Shown: positions 1 to 6,838 of the stretch, in pieces
Layout of the letters: every line of letters starts with the position of its first letter
Numbering within the stretch: position 1 is the stretch's first letter
Assembly: GCF_020164435.1 (NCBI RefSeq)
Contig: NZ_JAIUDQ010000007.1
Location: 1-64,000 of the forward strand
From: Phyllobacterium lublinensis
Lineage (GTDB): Bacteria; Pseudomonadota; Alphaproteobacteria; Rhizobiales; Rhizobiaceae
Length of the DNA stretch: 64,000 bases
Direction: 5' to 3'
Notes under the pieces: generated by a model
What the model was told of the DNA's origin: nothing
The model's database searches: none
Seen by the model: the letters and a program-made list of their open reading frames with translations, nothing else
Made by a program: the position numbers and the translations under genes

Positions 1-210
1 GGCAGTGAAGGCGATGCGCATGAAAAAGCGGTTGGTCTGCCGGTCCCAGAACTGGTTGCTCTCGGCGATATTGGCACCGGTGCCGGCGAGTTCAGTCGTC
101 ACCGAAGCAACGATGCCCGGCCGGTCTTCGCAGGAAAGCGTAAGGACAAAGCGATGCGTATGTTCAGCCGCTCTTGTTGCGGTTGAATGGTTCAGGGGCT
201 GATGATCCAT
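1..210 (-). CDS. purU: Formyltetrahydrofolate deformylase, N-terminal part (runs off window)
   Basis: The reading frame opens at 210 on the minus strand and runs off the left edge, so only about 70 residues are visible. They contain an ACT-type regulatory domain with the family phrase 'LSCEDRPGIVASVT' followed by 'IAESNQFWD', as in PurU. PurU hydrolyses 10-formyl-THF to formate and THF in the cytoplasm. It starts three bases after the stop of the PanB-like gene and is the last visible gene of a leftward operon that begins with a demethylating oxygenase. This context suggests a role in disposing of one-carbon units rather than in purine synthesis; that role is inference. Confidence 0.85.
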   Translation of the reverse strand, partial: MDHQPLNHSTATRAAEHTHRFVLTLSCEDRPGIVASVTTELAGTGANIAESNQFWDRQTNRFFMRIAFTA

Positions 211-213
211 TAA

Positions 214-1011
214 TTAGACTCCAGGAAGCTCTTTCAGGAAACGGTCCAGTTCGTCAGGCGGAATTCCAACCACATGTTCGGGCCCCGGATAGTTTCGCGC
301 GTGCACATCTGCGACAAACTCGGAAAAGGCTGCGACTCTCTCTTGCTGCAGACGATCATATTCAGCGGTGAAATTGCGATAGACTTTGGCATGGCGCGGA
401 TAATGGCCCCGATTTGAACCGAGAACGTCCGCTGCAAAGAGATATTGCGCGTCGCAGCCTGCGCCTGCACCCATGGAGATCATGAACATCGACGTGCGCT
501 CCGAGATCGCGGCTGCAACATCGACGGGAACCACTTCGATTTCTGCTGCGAAGGCGCCGGCTTGCTCCAGCGCCTTTGTCTGCTGCCAGATGTGCAGTGC
601 GCTCTGTGCGGTCTTGCCTACGGCCTTGAAGCCGCCGGTCCATGTTGCCCTGGAGGGGATCAGCCCGACGTGGCCGCAGACAGGAATGCCTTCGTCGCGC
701 ATCCGGCGTATGGTGTCGAGGCTGGCGGCGCAATAGACGGCATCGCCACCGGCACGCAACGCCTGGAAGGCGGCGCGCAGATAATCCTCGGCTGTAACGA
801 ACTGCCCATATTCAAGCCCCGGAAACGTGAATGCCGTTGGGGCGGCATCGCGAAACTCCGGTGTCAGGAGCGCGGGTGGTACGGACAACAGGTCGACGCG
901 GGCACGCTCAGCAGCCTCCGCCTCTTCAAGCGTTTCGACGCGCAGCATTGTCAACTGGCGCCGACTCTTCATGGCGAGGAGATCTGCCACGGTGGGTCGC
1001 TGGCTTTTCAT
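214..1011 (-). CDS. PanB-family (ketopantoate hydroxymethyltransferase-like) protein with altered metal site
   Basis: A 265-residue TIM-barrel protein of the PanB family. The family segment 'IPVCGHVGLIPS' and the glutamate in 'EIEVVPVDVA' match the conserved His and catalytic Glu of PanB. The two segments that carry the Mg-binding aspartates in true PanB ('VGDSLGM' and 'LLADLPF' in E. coli) are replaced by 'LLSVPPALL' and 'FTFPGLEYG', and the usual 'IEGG' is 'YCAAS'. It is therefore unlikely to be an ordinary pantothenate enzyme. It lies 8 bp after the ferredoxin reductase gene and 3 bp before purU in one operon. I infer a transfer of a one-carbon unit or a related aldol reaction in O-demethylation; the substrate is unknown. 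Confidence 0.7.
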   Translation of the reverse strand: MKSQRPTVADLLAMKSRRQLTMLRVETLEEAEAAERARVDLLSVPPALLTPEFRDAAPTAFTFPGLEYGQFVTAEDYLRAAFQALRAGGDAVYCAASLDTIRRMRDEGIPVCGHVGLIPSRATWTGGFKAVGKTAQSALHIWQQTKALEQAGAFAAEIEVVPVDVAAAISERTSMFMISMGAGAGCDAQYLFAADVLGSNRGHYPRHAKVYRNFTAEYDRLQQERVAAFSEFVADVHARNYPGPEHVVGIPPDELDRFLKELPGV

Positions 1012-1019
1012 GTTCTGTC

Positions 1020-2252
1020 CTAGGCTGCAAGCAGCGATTTGAGTTTGACGGCCGACTCCGCGAGCTGGTTGGGATCCGGCCTGGCGCTCCTTGCAATGAG
1101 CATCTCGGCGAGCCGGATATCCTTGGCAACTGCATTGCCCGTTCCGATTCCGCTGGCGGCAACAAGCCGGCCATTTTCATCAAGATGGAAGAGGATGAAG
1201 GCTCCGTCGCCGAGATCGCGGCGTACGGTTTGCGTACCCTCGTCGGCAAGGCCGGCGACCTGCAGGCCAAGCTCATACTGATCCGACCAGAACCAAGGGA
1301 CCGACTGGTGCGGCTCAAGCGCGCCGAGCATGTTGCGTGCTGCCAGCGTGCCCTGCTCCTGCGCGTTGCGCCAGGCTTCGAGCCGCACCCGCCGACCGCC
1401 ATAGATGGCAAGCGGGAAGGCGCAGCAGTCTCCGGCCGCAAAGACATCAGGGTCACTGGTTTGCAGCCATTCATTGACGACAATGCCGTTGCCGGTTTCC
1501 AGGCCTGATGCTTCGGCAAGGGCCGTGACCGGCGTTGCGCCAATGCCGATGATGGCAAGGTCGGCGGCGATGACATTGCCGCTTGAAACGGTGATCGCGA
1601 CATTTTCCGCATTGTCGACGATGGAAACGATCCCGGTGTTGCAGAGGATACTGACGCCCTCGGCGCGGTGACGCGAATCAATGATGTGTGCAATCTCCTC
1701 CGGAACGCCGCGCATCATGATCCGCGCTTGCGCTTCGATCACAGTCACCTTTGCACCGCGTCTGCGCGCGCTTGCCGCGAGTTCAAGGCCGATGAACCCG
1801 CCGCCGATTACGACGATCCGGGCATCGGGCTGAAACCGAGCTCGTATGGCCATCGCATCTTCGAAGCTGCGCAGGGTGACGCAATGCTTGCTGTTTGCAG
1901 CGAGCGGCAAGGCGCGGGGGATCGCGCCCGTCGCAAGCAGGAGCCGATCGTAGCCAATTTGCCGGCCATCTTCGAGTACGACGTGTCTCGCCGGGCGGTT
2001 GATGGCCGCTACTGTGGATCTGGCTATGAAATCGATGCGTTTTTCGCTGAACTGTTCGTCGCCCGCAATTGTTCGCGGCGATGGATGGGAATCGGAAACC
2101 ATGGCATCCTTGGAAAGCGGAGGCCGCTCATAGGGGAGATGCTGCTCGGTTCCAATCAACGTCACCGGTCCGTCATACCCGTTTTCCCGCAAGGCGAAGG
2201 CTGCGCGCGCGCCGCATTCTCCAGCGCCAATGATGACCATCCCGTTTTGCAT
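1020..2252 (-). CDS. mocF: Ferredoxin reductase of a Rieske/desaturase oxygenase (MocF-like)
   Basis: FAD- and NAD(P)H-dependent ferredoxin reductase of about 410 residues. An FAD-binding 'GAGECG' motif lies at the N-terminus, a second dinucleotide fold 'VVIGGGFIGLELA' at about residue 150, and the FAD-contacting 'VFAAGDC' near residue 270; a reductase C-terminal domain follows. It would pass electrons to the adjacent Rieske ferredoxin. I chose the ATG at 2252 because a GAGGTGGGG ribosome site lies 8 bases upstream; a GTG at 2261 that overlaps the ferredoxin stop is an alternative. The desaturase, ferredoxin, reductase order matches mocD-mocE-mocF of rhizopine-degrading rhizobia. Confidence 0.8.
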   Translation of the reverse strand: MQNGMVIIGAGECGARAAFALRENGYDGPVTLIGTEQHLPYERPPLSKDAMVSDSHPSPRTIAGDEQFSEKRIDFIARSTVAAINRPARHVVLEDGRQIGYDRLLLATGAIPRALPLAANSKHCVTLRSFEDAMAIRARFQPDARIVVIGGGFIGLELAASARRRGAKVTVIEAQARIMMRGVPEEIAHIIDSRHRAEGVSILCNTGIVSIVDNAENVAITVSSGNVIAADLAIIGIGATPVTALAEASGLETGNGIVVNEWLQTSDPDVFAAGDCCAFPLAIYGGRRVRLEAWRNAQEQGTLAARNMLGALEPHQSVPWFWSDQYELGLQVAGLADEGTQTVRRDLGDGAFILFHLDENGRLVAASGIGTGNAVAKDIRLAEMLIARSARPDPNQLAESAVKLKSLLAA

Positions 2253-2257
2253 CGCGA

Positions 2258-2572
2258 TCACCCCACCTCGATCAGGACTTTGCCGGCCTCGACCCTGACC
2301 GGGTAGGTCTTGAGATTCACGCAGACGGGCGCCCCTTTTGCCTCACCGGTCTTGTAGTTGAAGCGTCCGTTATGCTTGGGACATTCGATGATCTCGTCCA
2401 TCACCAGACCATCGGCAAGATGGATATGTTCATGGGTGCACAGGCCATCGGTGGCGAAAAACTCGTCGTCGGGGCTGCGGTAGATCGCGAAGGTGCGCCC
2501 ATCATGGTCAAAGCGCATGACGTCCTCTTCGTCGATCTCGTCCGACGTGCACGCTTCTATCCAGTTGCTCAT
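2258..2572 (-). CDS. mocE: Rieske-type ferredoxin (MocE-like)
   Basis: A 104-residue Rieske ferredoxin. The [2Fe-2S] ligands are visible as C45-T-H47 and C64-P-K-H67. It has no export signal, so it acts in the cytoplasm. Its stop is at or just past the start of the reductase gene and it follows the desaturase-type oxygenase gene, so the three encode an electron chain NAD(P)H to reductase to ferredoxin to oxygenase. The same trio, MocDEF, is known from rhizobia that demethylate 3-O-methyl-scyllo-inosamine. The assignment to this role rests on gene order and on the inositol genes nearby. Confidence 0.8.
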   Translation of the reverse strand: MSNWIEACTSDEIDEEDVMRFDHDGRTFAIYRSPDDEFFATDGLCTHEHIHLADGLVMDEIIECPKHNGRFNYKTGEAKGAPVCVNLKTYPVRVEAGKVLIEVG

Positions 2573-2598
2573 TTTCAGTCCTCCCTGATGTGTCGTGG

Positions 2599-3705
2599 TT
2601 ATTCGGCTGCGGCGGCTGTCGCGGGGTCGCTGTGGAATTCCTCGCGGTAAGGCCTTGCCGTGGGCGGCAGTTCGCGAATGAGAAAATAGTCCTCATTGCG
2701 CAACTGGCGCAGGAATGCGGGAACCATCTCTCGATATGCATGCAGGATCGAAGGATTGGCCGCTGGCAGGTCGTGCTTGATCATCGCATGCAGTTGCGGC
2801 AATGCGTGGTAGGGCACCATTGGAAACATGTGGTGCTCGACGTGATAATTCATGTTCCAGTAAATGAACCGGCTCACCGGGTTCATGAGAACGGTGCGGC
2901 TGTTCAACCGGTGGTCGGTGACATTGTCGGCCAGGCCGCCATGCTGCAGCAGGCCGGTGAGAACGTGGTGCCATGCGCCATAGAGGCGCGGCAGGCCGAT
3001 GAGCACAAGTGGGAGGATTGATCCCATGTAAAGCGACAGGCCGATGGTGACGGCATAGATGGCCGACCAGACACGCGCTATCCGCACCACCCGCGGCTGT
3101 TCCTGCTCGGGAATGAAGGTTTTCTCTTCGGCGCTGAGCACGCCGAAGGTGTTGCGGGCGAGGTCGACCATTGCATGCCAGACATCGAGGATGCCGAAGA
3201 AGTTCAACACGAGGCGCAGTAGGTCCGGCGGGCGCATCACTGCTATTTCGGGATCGCGGCCAACAATTACAGTGTCGGTATGATGCCGTGTATGGCTCCA
3301 GCGCCAGGTTACCGGATTGCGCATGATCATGAAGCAGGCGATTTCGTAGACCGCGTCATTCATCCAGCGGGTCTTGAATGCCGTTCCGTGGCCGCACTCA
3401 TGCCAGCGGCTGTCCGATGCGGACCCGTACAGCACGCCATAGGCAAGGAAGAACGGCACGCAGAACCAACTTCCCCAAAATGCCACGCCGAGGCCAGCGA
3501 AAATCACCATGCTGCCCAGCCAGATCGCCGTGTCCCGAATGGCGGGGCCGTCGGAGCGCTTCATGAGCTCCTTCATCTGCTTGCGAGGAATGTCGGTGTG
3601 ATACCACTCGGCGGCGGCGAGGCCCGATTCAACGGCCAACCGGGCGTCACGGCCGATGAGGCTGTAATCCCGTTTGGTTGGCATTGCGAGCGCGGCAGCA
3701 TTCAT
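2599..3705 (-). CDS. mocD: Fatty-acid-desaturase-like membrane di-iron oxygenase (MocD-like O-demethylase)
   Basis: Membrane di-iron oxygenase of 368 residues. The three histidine clusters of the family are present: HECGH at residues 102-106, HTRHH at 138-142 and HVEHH at 288-292. Hydrophobic segments lie at about 60-100 and 215-245. The start at 3705 is set by a GGGAGGT ribosome site 6 bases upstream; an upstream in-frame start would add 12 residues without such a site. It is the first gene of the leftward operon and diverges from a LacI-type regulator. It probably hydroxylates an O-methyl group of a methylated inositol or inosamine so that formaldehyde is released. An ordinary lipid desaturase or alkane hydroxylase cannot be excluded by sequence alone. 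Confidence 0.75.
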   Translation of the reverse strand: MNAAALAMPTKRDYSLIGRDARLAVESGLAAAEWYHTDIPRKQMKELMKRSDGPAIRDTAIWLGSMVIFAGLGVAFWGSWFCVPFFLAYGVLYGSASDSRWHECGHGTAFKTRWMNDAVYEIACFMIMRNPVTWRWSHTRHHTDTVIVGRDPEIAVMRPPDLLRLVLNFFGILDVWHAMVDLARNTFGVLSAEEKTFIPEQEQPRVVRIARVWSAIYAVTIGLSLYMGSILPLVLIGLPRLYGAWHHVLTGLLQHGGLADNVTDHRLNSRTVLMNPVSRFIYWNMNYHVEHHMFPMVPYHALPQLHAMIKHDLPAANPSILHAYREMVPAFLRQLRNEDYFLIRELPPTARPYREEFHSDPATAAAAE

Positions 3706-3794
3706 TGCGAGACCTCCCTGATCGAGCAACGGAAAAGGCATTCACCTTCCGGCTGAATGGCGGGATACTACGCTTGCGCTCAACTCGGCTCAAT

Positions 3795-3872
3795 CAAGGA
3801 TGACAAAATTCTATCATTTTCAATCAATGATTGGTAGTTTGATATGATAGATTCTATCATGGAGTGTATGAG
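3795..3872. promoter_or_regulatory. Operator region between mocD-like operon and LacI-type regulator
   Basis: The spacer between the divergent genes is AT-rich and holds a 17-base palindrome ATGATAGATTCTATCAT at 3844-3860, just upstream of the regulator start. A related half-site TTCTATCAT lies near 3810-3818 and another small dyad, CAATCAATGATTG, follows it. The position fits operators of the adjacent LacI-family protein that control both directions. The same half-sites recur before the mocC-like gene. Confidence 0.55.
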
Positions 3873-4904
3873 GTGGCAAACAGGCCTACCATTGCGGATC
3901 TGGCGCGCGAGTCCGGCGTGAGCGTCGCGACCGTGGACCGGGTATTGAACAACCGGCTGCCGGTACGCGAAGAGACGGCACGGCGCGTGTATGAGGCGGC
4001 CAATCTCATCGGCTACCATGCCGCCGGACTGATCCGCCAGCGCATGCGCCAGGAACTGCCGGAATACAGGCTCGGTTTCCTCCTGCAGAAGCCGGGCCAA
4101 CAGTTCTACCAGGAATTTGCGCGCGAAATCGAAACCGCCGTCAACGCGGCGATGCATTTTCGCGGCGTTCCGGTCATCGATTTTTGCGCGTCGCAAAGTC
4201 CGGACGAAATCGTCGCGCGGCTGAAAGCACTGGCCGGGCGCTGCCGCGCGATCGGGCTGGTTTCCCCCGACCACCCGGCGATTGCCGTGGCGATCGACGA
4301 GCTCAAGACCAATGACATTCCGGTGTTCTCGATCCTGTCGGATTTCGCGGCGGGTTCGCGGGAGGGCTATGTCGGTGTGAACAATCGCAAGGTTGGGCGC
4401 ACGGCGGCGTGGATGATTACAAAAACCGCCAGAAAACCGGGAAAAGTTGCCCTTTTCGTCGGAAGCCATCGCTTTCATGGCCATGAACTGCGCGAAATAG
4501 GCTTCCGGTCCTTCTTTCGCGAACAGGCACCGGAGTTCACAGTACTCGACACGATGGTCAATCTCGAGACGCGGCAGATCACGCACGAAACCATGCGCGA
4601 ACTGCTCCGGCGTCATCCGGATCTGGCCGGATGCTATATAGCGGGCGGCGGCATGGAAGGCGCCATCGCCGCCTTGCGTGAGGCCAGGATGGATCCGCCG
4701 CCGGTGATGATCGTCAATGAAATCACGCCGGAATCACGGGCTGCGCTGGCGGACAATATCGTGACGATGGCGATTGCAACGCCGCTGCCGCGGCTCTGCC
4801 GGGAACTGGTGGACCTCATGGGCCACGCCATCGAGCACGGTACCGCCAATGCATCTGATCAGACACTTCTGCCCTTCGACATCTATCTGCCGGAGAACAT
4901 CTAG
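3873..4904 (+). CDS. LacI-family transcriptional regulator of the rhizopine/inositol genes
   Basis: A 343-residue LacI/GalR regulator. The N-terminal helix-turn-helix reads 'TIADLARESGVSVATVDRVLN' in its first 30 residues, followed by a periplasmic-binding-protein-like sugar-sensing domain ('AIGLVSPDHPAI', 'VGVNNRKVGRTAA'). The GTG at 3873 has a GGAG site 8 bases upstream; a GTG at 3864 is an alternative. It diverges from the oxygenase operon and lies about 300 bases before the mocC-like gene; both regions carry TGATAG/CTATCA dyads. Known rhizopine clusters use a GntR-type MocR instead, so this is a different regulator in the same place. The ligand, presumably an inositol derivative, is inferred. 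Confidence 0.85.
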   Translation: MANRPTIADLARESGVSVATVDRVLNNRLPVREETARRVYEAANLIGYHAAGLIRQRMRQELPEYRLGFLLQKPGQQFYQEFAREIETAVNAAMHFRGVPVIDFCASQSPDEIVARLKALAGRCRAIGLVSPDHPAIAVAIDELKTNDIPVFSILSDFAAGSREGYVGVNNRKVGRTAAWMITKTARKPGKVALFVGSHRFHGHELREIGFRSFFREQAPEFTVLDTMVNLETRQITHETMRELLRRHPDLAGCYIAGGGMEGAIAALREARMDPPPVMIVNEITPESRAALADNIVTMAIATPLPRLCRELVDLMGHAIEHGTANASDQTLLPFDIYLPENI

Positions 4905-5074
4905 GTGGACGTCTGCACGCGACCACAGTCAAATTTCCCGTTATGATTGAAAATTCTCCTCAGGAATCGCCATTTCCCGAGTCATTTTTGCGTTTTCCTG
5001 TTCGAATTCGGGCAGGTTGGATTAAAAAGACCAGAGCACGACGAGATCGGTCGTTTTGACCGACATGTCGGAAT

Positions 5075-5103
5075 CTATCAGAAATGATAGTTTTTTTGAT
5101 AGG
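5075..5103. promoter_or_regulatory. Operator-like dyad upstream of mocC-like gene
   Basis: CTATCA-GAAA-TGATAG is a perfect 6-base inverted repeat at 5075-5090, and a further TGATAG half-site follows at 5098-5103. The half-sites are the same as those of the palindrome in front of the LacI-type regulator. The rest of the 299-base spacer (4905-5203) shows no gene; a GGAGG ribosome site at 5191-5195 serves the next gene. Confidence 0.5.
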
Positions 5104-5203
5104 ATTTCGATTGACGCAAAGGTGTCCTCCACAGATGGTGCGCCCGATATTTGCGGCCCGTTGCAACCATCTGCAGCAAGCTCTCTCAGCGGAGGTATTT
5201 TGA

Positions 5204-6031
5204 ATGACCAATAAAAGTTCTCAACCAGTTTTCGCGATCAACCACATGGTCGCCCCCAATCTTTCGCCGCGCGAGTTCTTCCAGCTGGCGAAATCTCTCG
5301 GTCTCAGCCATGTCGAGATCCGCAATGACCTCGACGGCAATGCCATTCTGAACGGCATGCCCGCTGCGGAGGTCCGGGCGCTGGCCGAGCAGGCTGGCGT
5401 TCGCATCGCCACGATCAACGCATTGCAGCGTTTCAACGAATGGTCGCCGGCACGCGAGAAGGAGGCAGTAGAACTTGCCGACTATGCCAGGGACGTTGGA
5501 GCCATGGCGCTGGTTCTGGTTCCGGTCAATGATGGCTCAGGGCAGAATGATGGCGAGCGCCAGGCGAACCTGCGCACTGCCTTGAAGGCGCTGAAGCCGA
5601 TTCTCGAACAGCGTGGACTCATCGGTTTTGTCGAGCCGCTCGGCTTCGAGATCTGTTCACTGCGTTCGAAGCGCGAGGCTGCCGAGGCGATCGAGGCGGT
5701 CGGCGGGCAGGACCGGTTCAAGCTGGTGCACGACACGTTCCATCATCACCTCGCAGGCGAGCCGGACCTCTTTCCGGCACTGACCGGCCTCGTACATATT
5801 TCCGGTGTGACCGATCCGGACATTGCTGTCAGCGACATGCGGGATCCGCATCGTGTTCTGGTCGATGCGGATGACCGGCTCGGAAATCTCCAGCAGATGC
5901 GCGATCTGATCGAACAGGGCTATGAGGGCCTGTTTTCCTTCGAGCCGTTCGCGCGGGAGGTCCAGGAACTGGAAAATCCCTCGGAAGCCATTTCCGCGAG
6001 CATGGACACGATCAAGGCAGGTCTGGTCTAG
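5204..6031 (+). CDS. mocC: MocC-like sugar isomerase/epimerase (TIM barrel)
   Basis: A 275-residue xylose-isomerase-like TIM-barrel protein of the AP-endonuclease-2 superfamily. Metal-ligand positions of this fold are recognisable: Glu in 'GFVEPLGFE', Asp/His in 'KLVHDTFHHHLAG', His in 'LVHISGV' and Glu in 'FSFEPF'. This family includes the rhizopine catabolism protein MocC and inosose isomerases. GGAGG sits 8 bases before the ATG. It stands alone between an operator-bearing spacer and a convergent gene. I infer that it isomerises or epimerises an inosose or inosamine product of the demethylation pathway; the exact reaction is not known from sequence. Confidence 0.7.
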   Translation: MTNKSSQPVFAINHMVAPNLSPREFFQLAKSLGLSHVEIRNDLDGNAILNGMPAAEVRALAEQAGVRIATINALQRFNEWSPAREKEAVELADYARDVGAMALVLVPVNDGSGQNDGERQANLRTALKALKPILEQRGLIGFVEPLGFEICSLRSKREAAEAIEAVGGQDRFKLVHDTFHHHLAGEPDLFPALTGLVHISGVTDPDIAVSDMRDPHRVLVDADDRLGNLQQMRDLIEQGYEGLFSFEPFAREVQELENPSEAISASMDTIKAGLV

Positions 6032-6040
6032 GTCCAATCG

Positions 6041-6081
6041 ACGGGCCAACGGCATTCCCGGCCCGTCCGTGCGGCCGGGAA
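6041..6081. terminator. GC-rich hairpins in convergent spacer
   Basis: TTCCCGGCC (6055-6063) pairs perfectly with GGCCGGGAA (6073-6081), and an alternative stem ACGGGCC/GGCCCGT (6041-6047, 6060-6066) overlaps it. The position between two converging genes suggests transcription termination in both directions. There is no clear T-tract. Confidence 0.4.
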
Positions 6082-6082
6082 G

Positions 6083-6493
6083 TCAATCGTCTTCCTCGTC
6101 GTAGGTGGTTATGCCCGCAATGGCGGGTATCCAAGGCAGCGCTGACCGTTGCCAGACGGCATGTGTCGGCTGCAATTGCGCACGTTGACGGAGCGTGCCC
6201 ACCCGGACACCATAGACGGTCGGCTGCTGAGTATCCGCGCTGGCGTAGATCGGCGTGCCGCAGTCGCCGCAAAAAGCCTGTCGCCGCCGCGCTCCGCTTG
6301 CGGCGGTCTTGATATAGACCTTCGGTTTCCCCGACAGGACATGAAAATCCTTCGCGGCCACGGGAACCGAGACGCGAAAGGCCGTCCCTGTCAGGGTCTG
6401 GCAATCGGAACAATGGCATATGCTCACGTCTCCGGGGTCGGCCTCTCCTGTAAAGGTGATGCTGCCGCAATGGCACGAGCCATCAACTCTCAT
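6083..6493 (-). CDS. GFA/CENP-V domain zinc protein
   Basis: A 136-residue protein of the glutathione-dependent formaldehyde-activating (GFA) family. Zinc-binding cysteines are visible as C7-x-C9, C26-x-C28-xx-C31 and C75-xx-C78. The original Gfa enzyme speeds adduct formation between formaldehyde and glutathione, but most members of the family have no proven activity. Its presence beside a likely formaldehyde-releasing demethylase operon is suggestive, yet it is convergent with mocC and not in that operon, so the link is weak. Confidence 0.75.
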   Translation of the reverse strand: MRVDGSCHCGSITFTGEADPGDVSICHCSDCQTLTGTAFRVSVPVAAKDFHVLSGKPKVYIKTAASGARRRQAFCGDCGTPIYASADTQQPTVYGVRVGTLRQRAQLQPTHAVWQRSALPWIPAIAGITTYDEEDD

Positions 6494-6540
6494 GTTTCCA
6501 CCCTTCCTGCTCGGTCCGACCAGCAGGCATTATACAGGGT

Positions 6541-6625
6541 TAGTCGACCATGAGCAGGTCTCACTTGCCTCCATCAACGCGTCCATTGCCTGGAACAACC
6601 GTTCGCACTCGACAAGCCGGGGCGC
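6541..6625 (-). pseudogene. Decayed 3' fragment of a phytochelatin synthase-like gene
   Basis: About 85 bases resemble the end of the intact gene at 9584-10240, roughly four bases in five by eye. The minus-strand translation 'LVECERLFQAMDALMEAS' aligns with 'LVERERLFQAMDTF' of the intact protein. No upstream part of the gene, and no catalytic Cys, His or Asp region, is present here. I see no convincing gene in the rest of the spacer 6494-6838; a minus-strand frame ending near 6664 with 'TVPEFELLGE' might be another remnant. Confidence 0.6.
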
Positions 6626-6838
6626 GGTTACGGGACCGGCCCCGGATAAATCATTGCAGTTTGTCATTCCCCAAGCAGCTCGAATTCCGGCACGGTAATC
6701 GCTTCGGTGCCGGCAAACTCCAGCCTGTATCTGGACCAGGCCGCCGGGGGTCTTGATCGCGAGAGGCCGGGTCTGACGCCGCCACAGGAAGGTTTCATCT
6801 TGCGCTCGTCGAGTTTGACCCATGTCGTGCGTAAGCGT

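Noticed and set aside
214-1011. PanB-like gene considered as the housekeeping pantothenate gene
   Set aside because: Metal-ligand segments are missing, and panC, its usual partner, is not adjacent.
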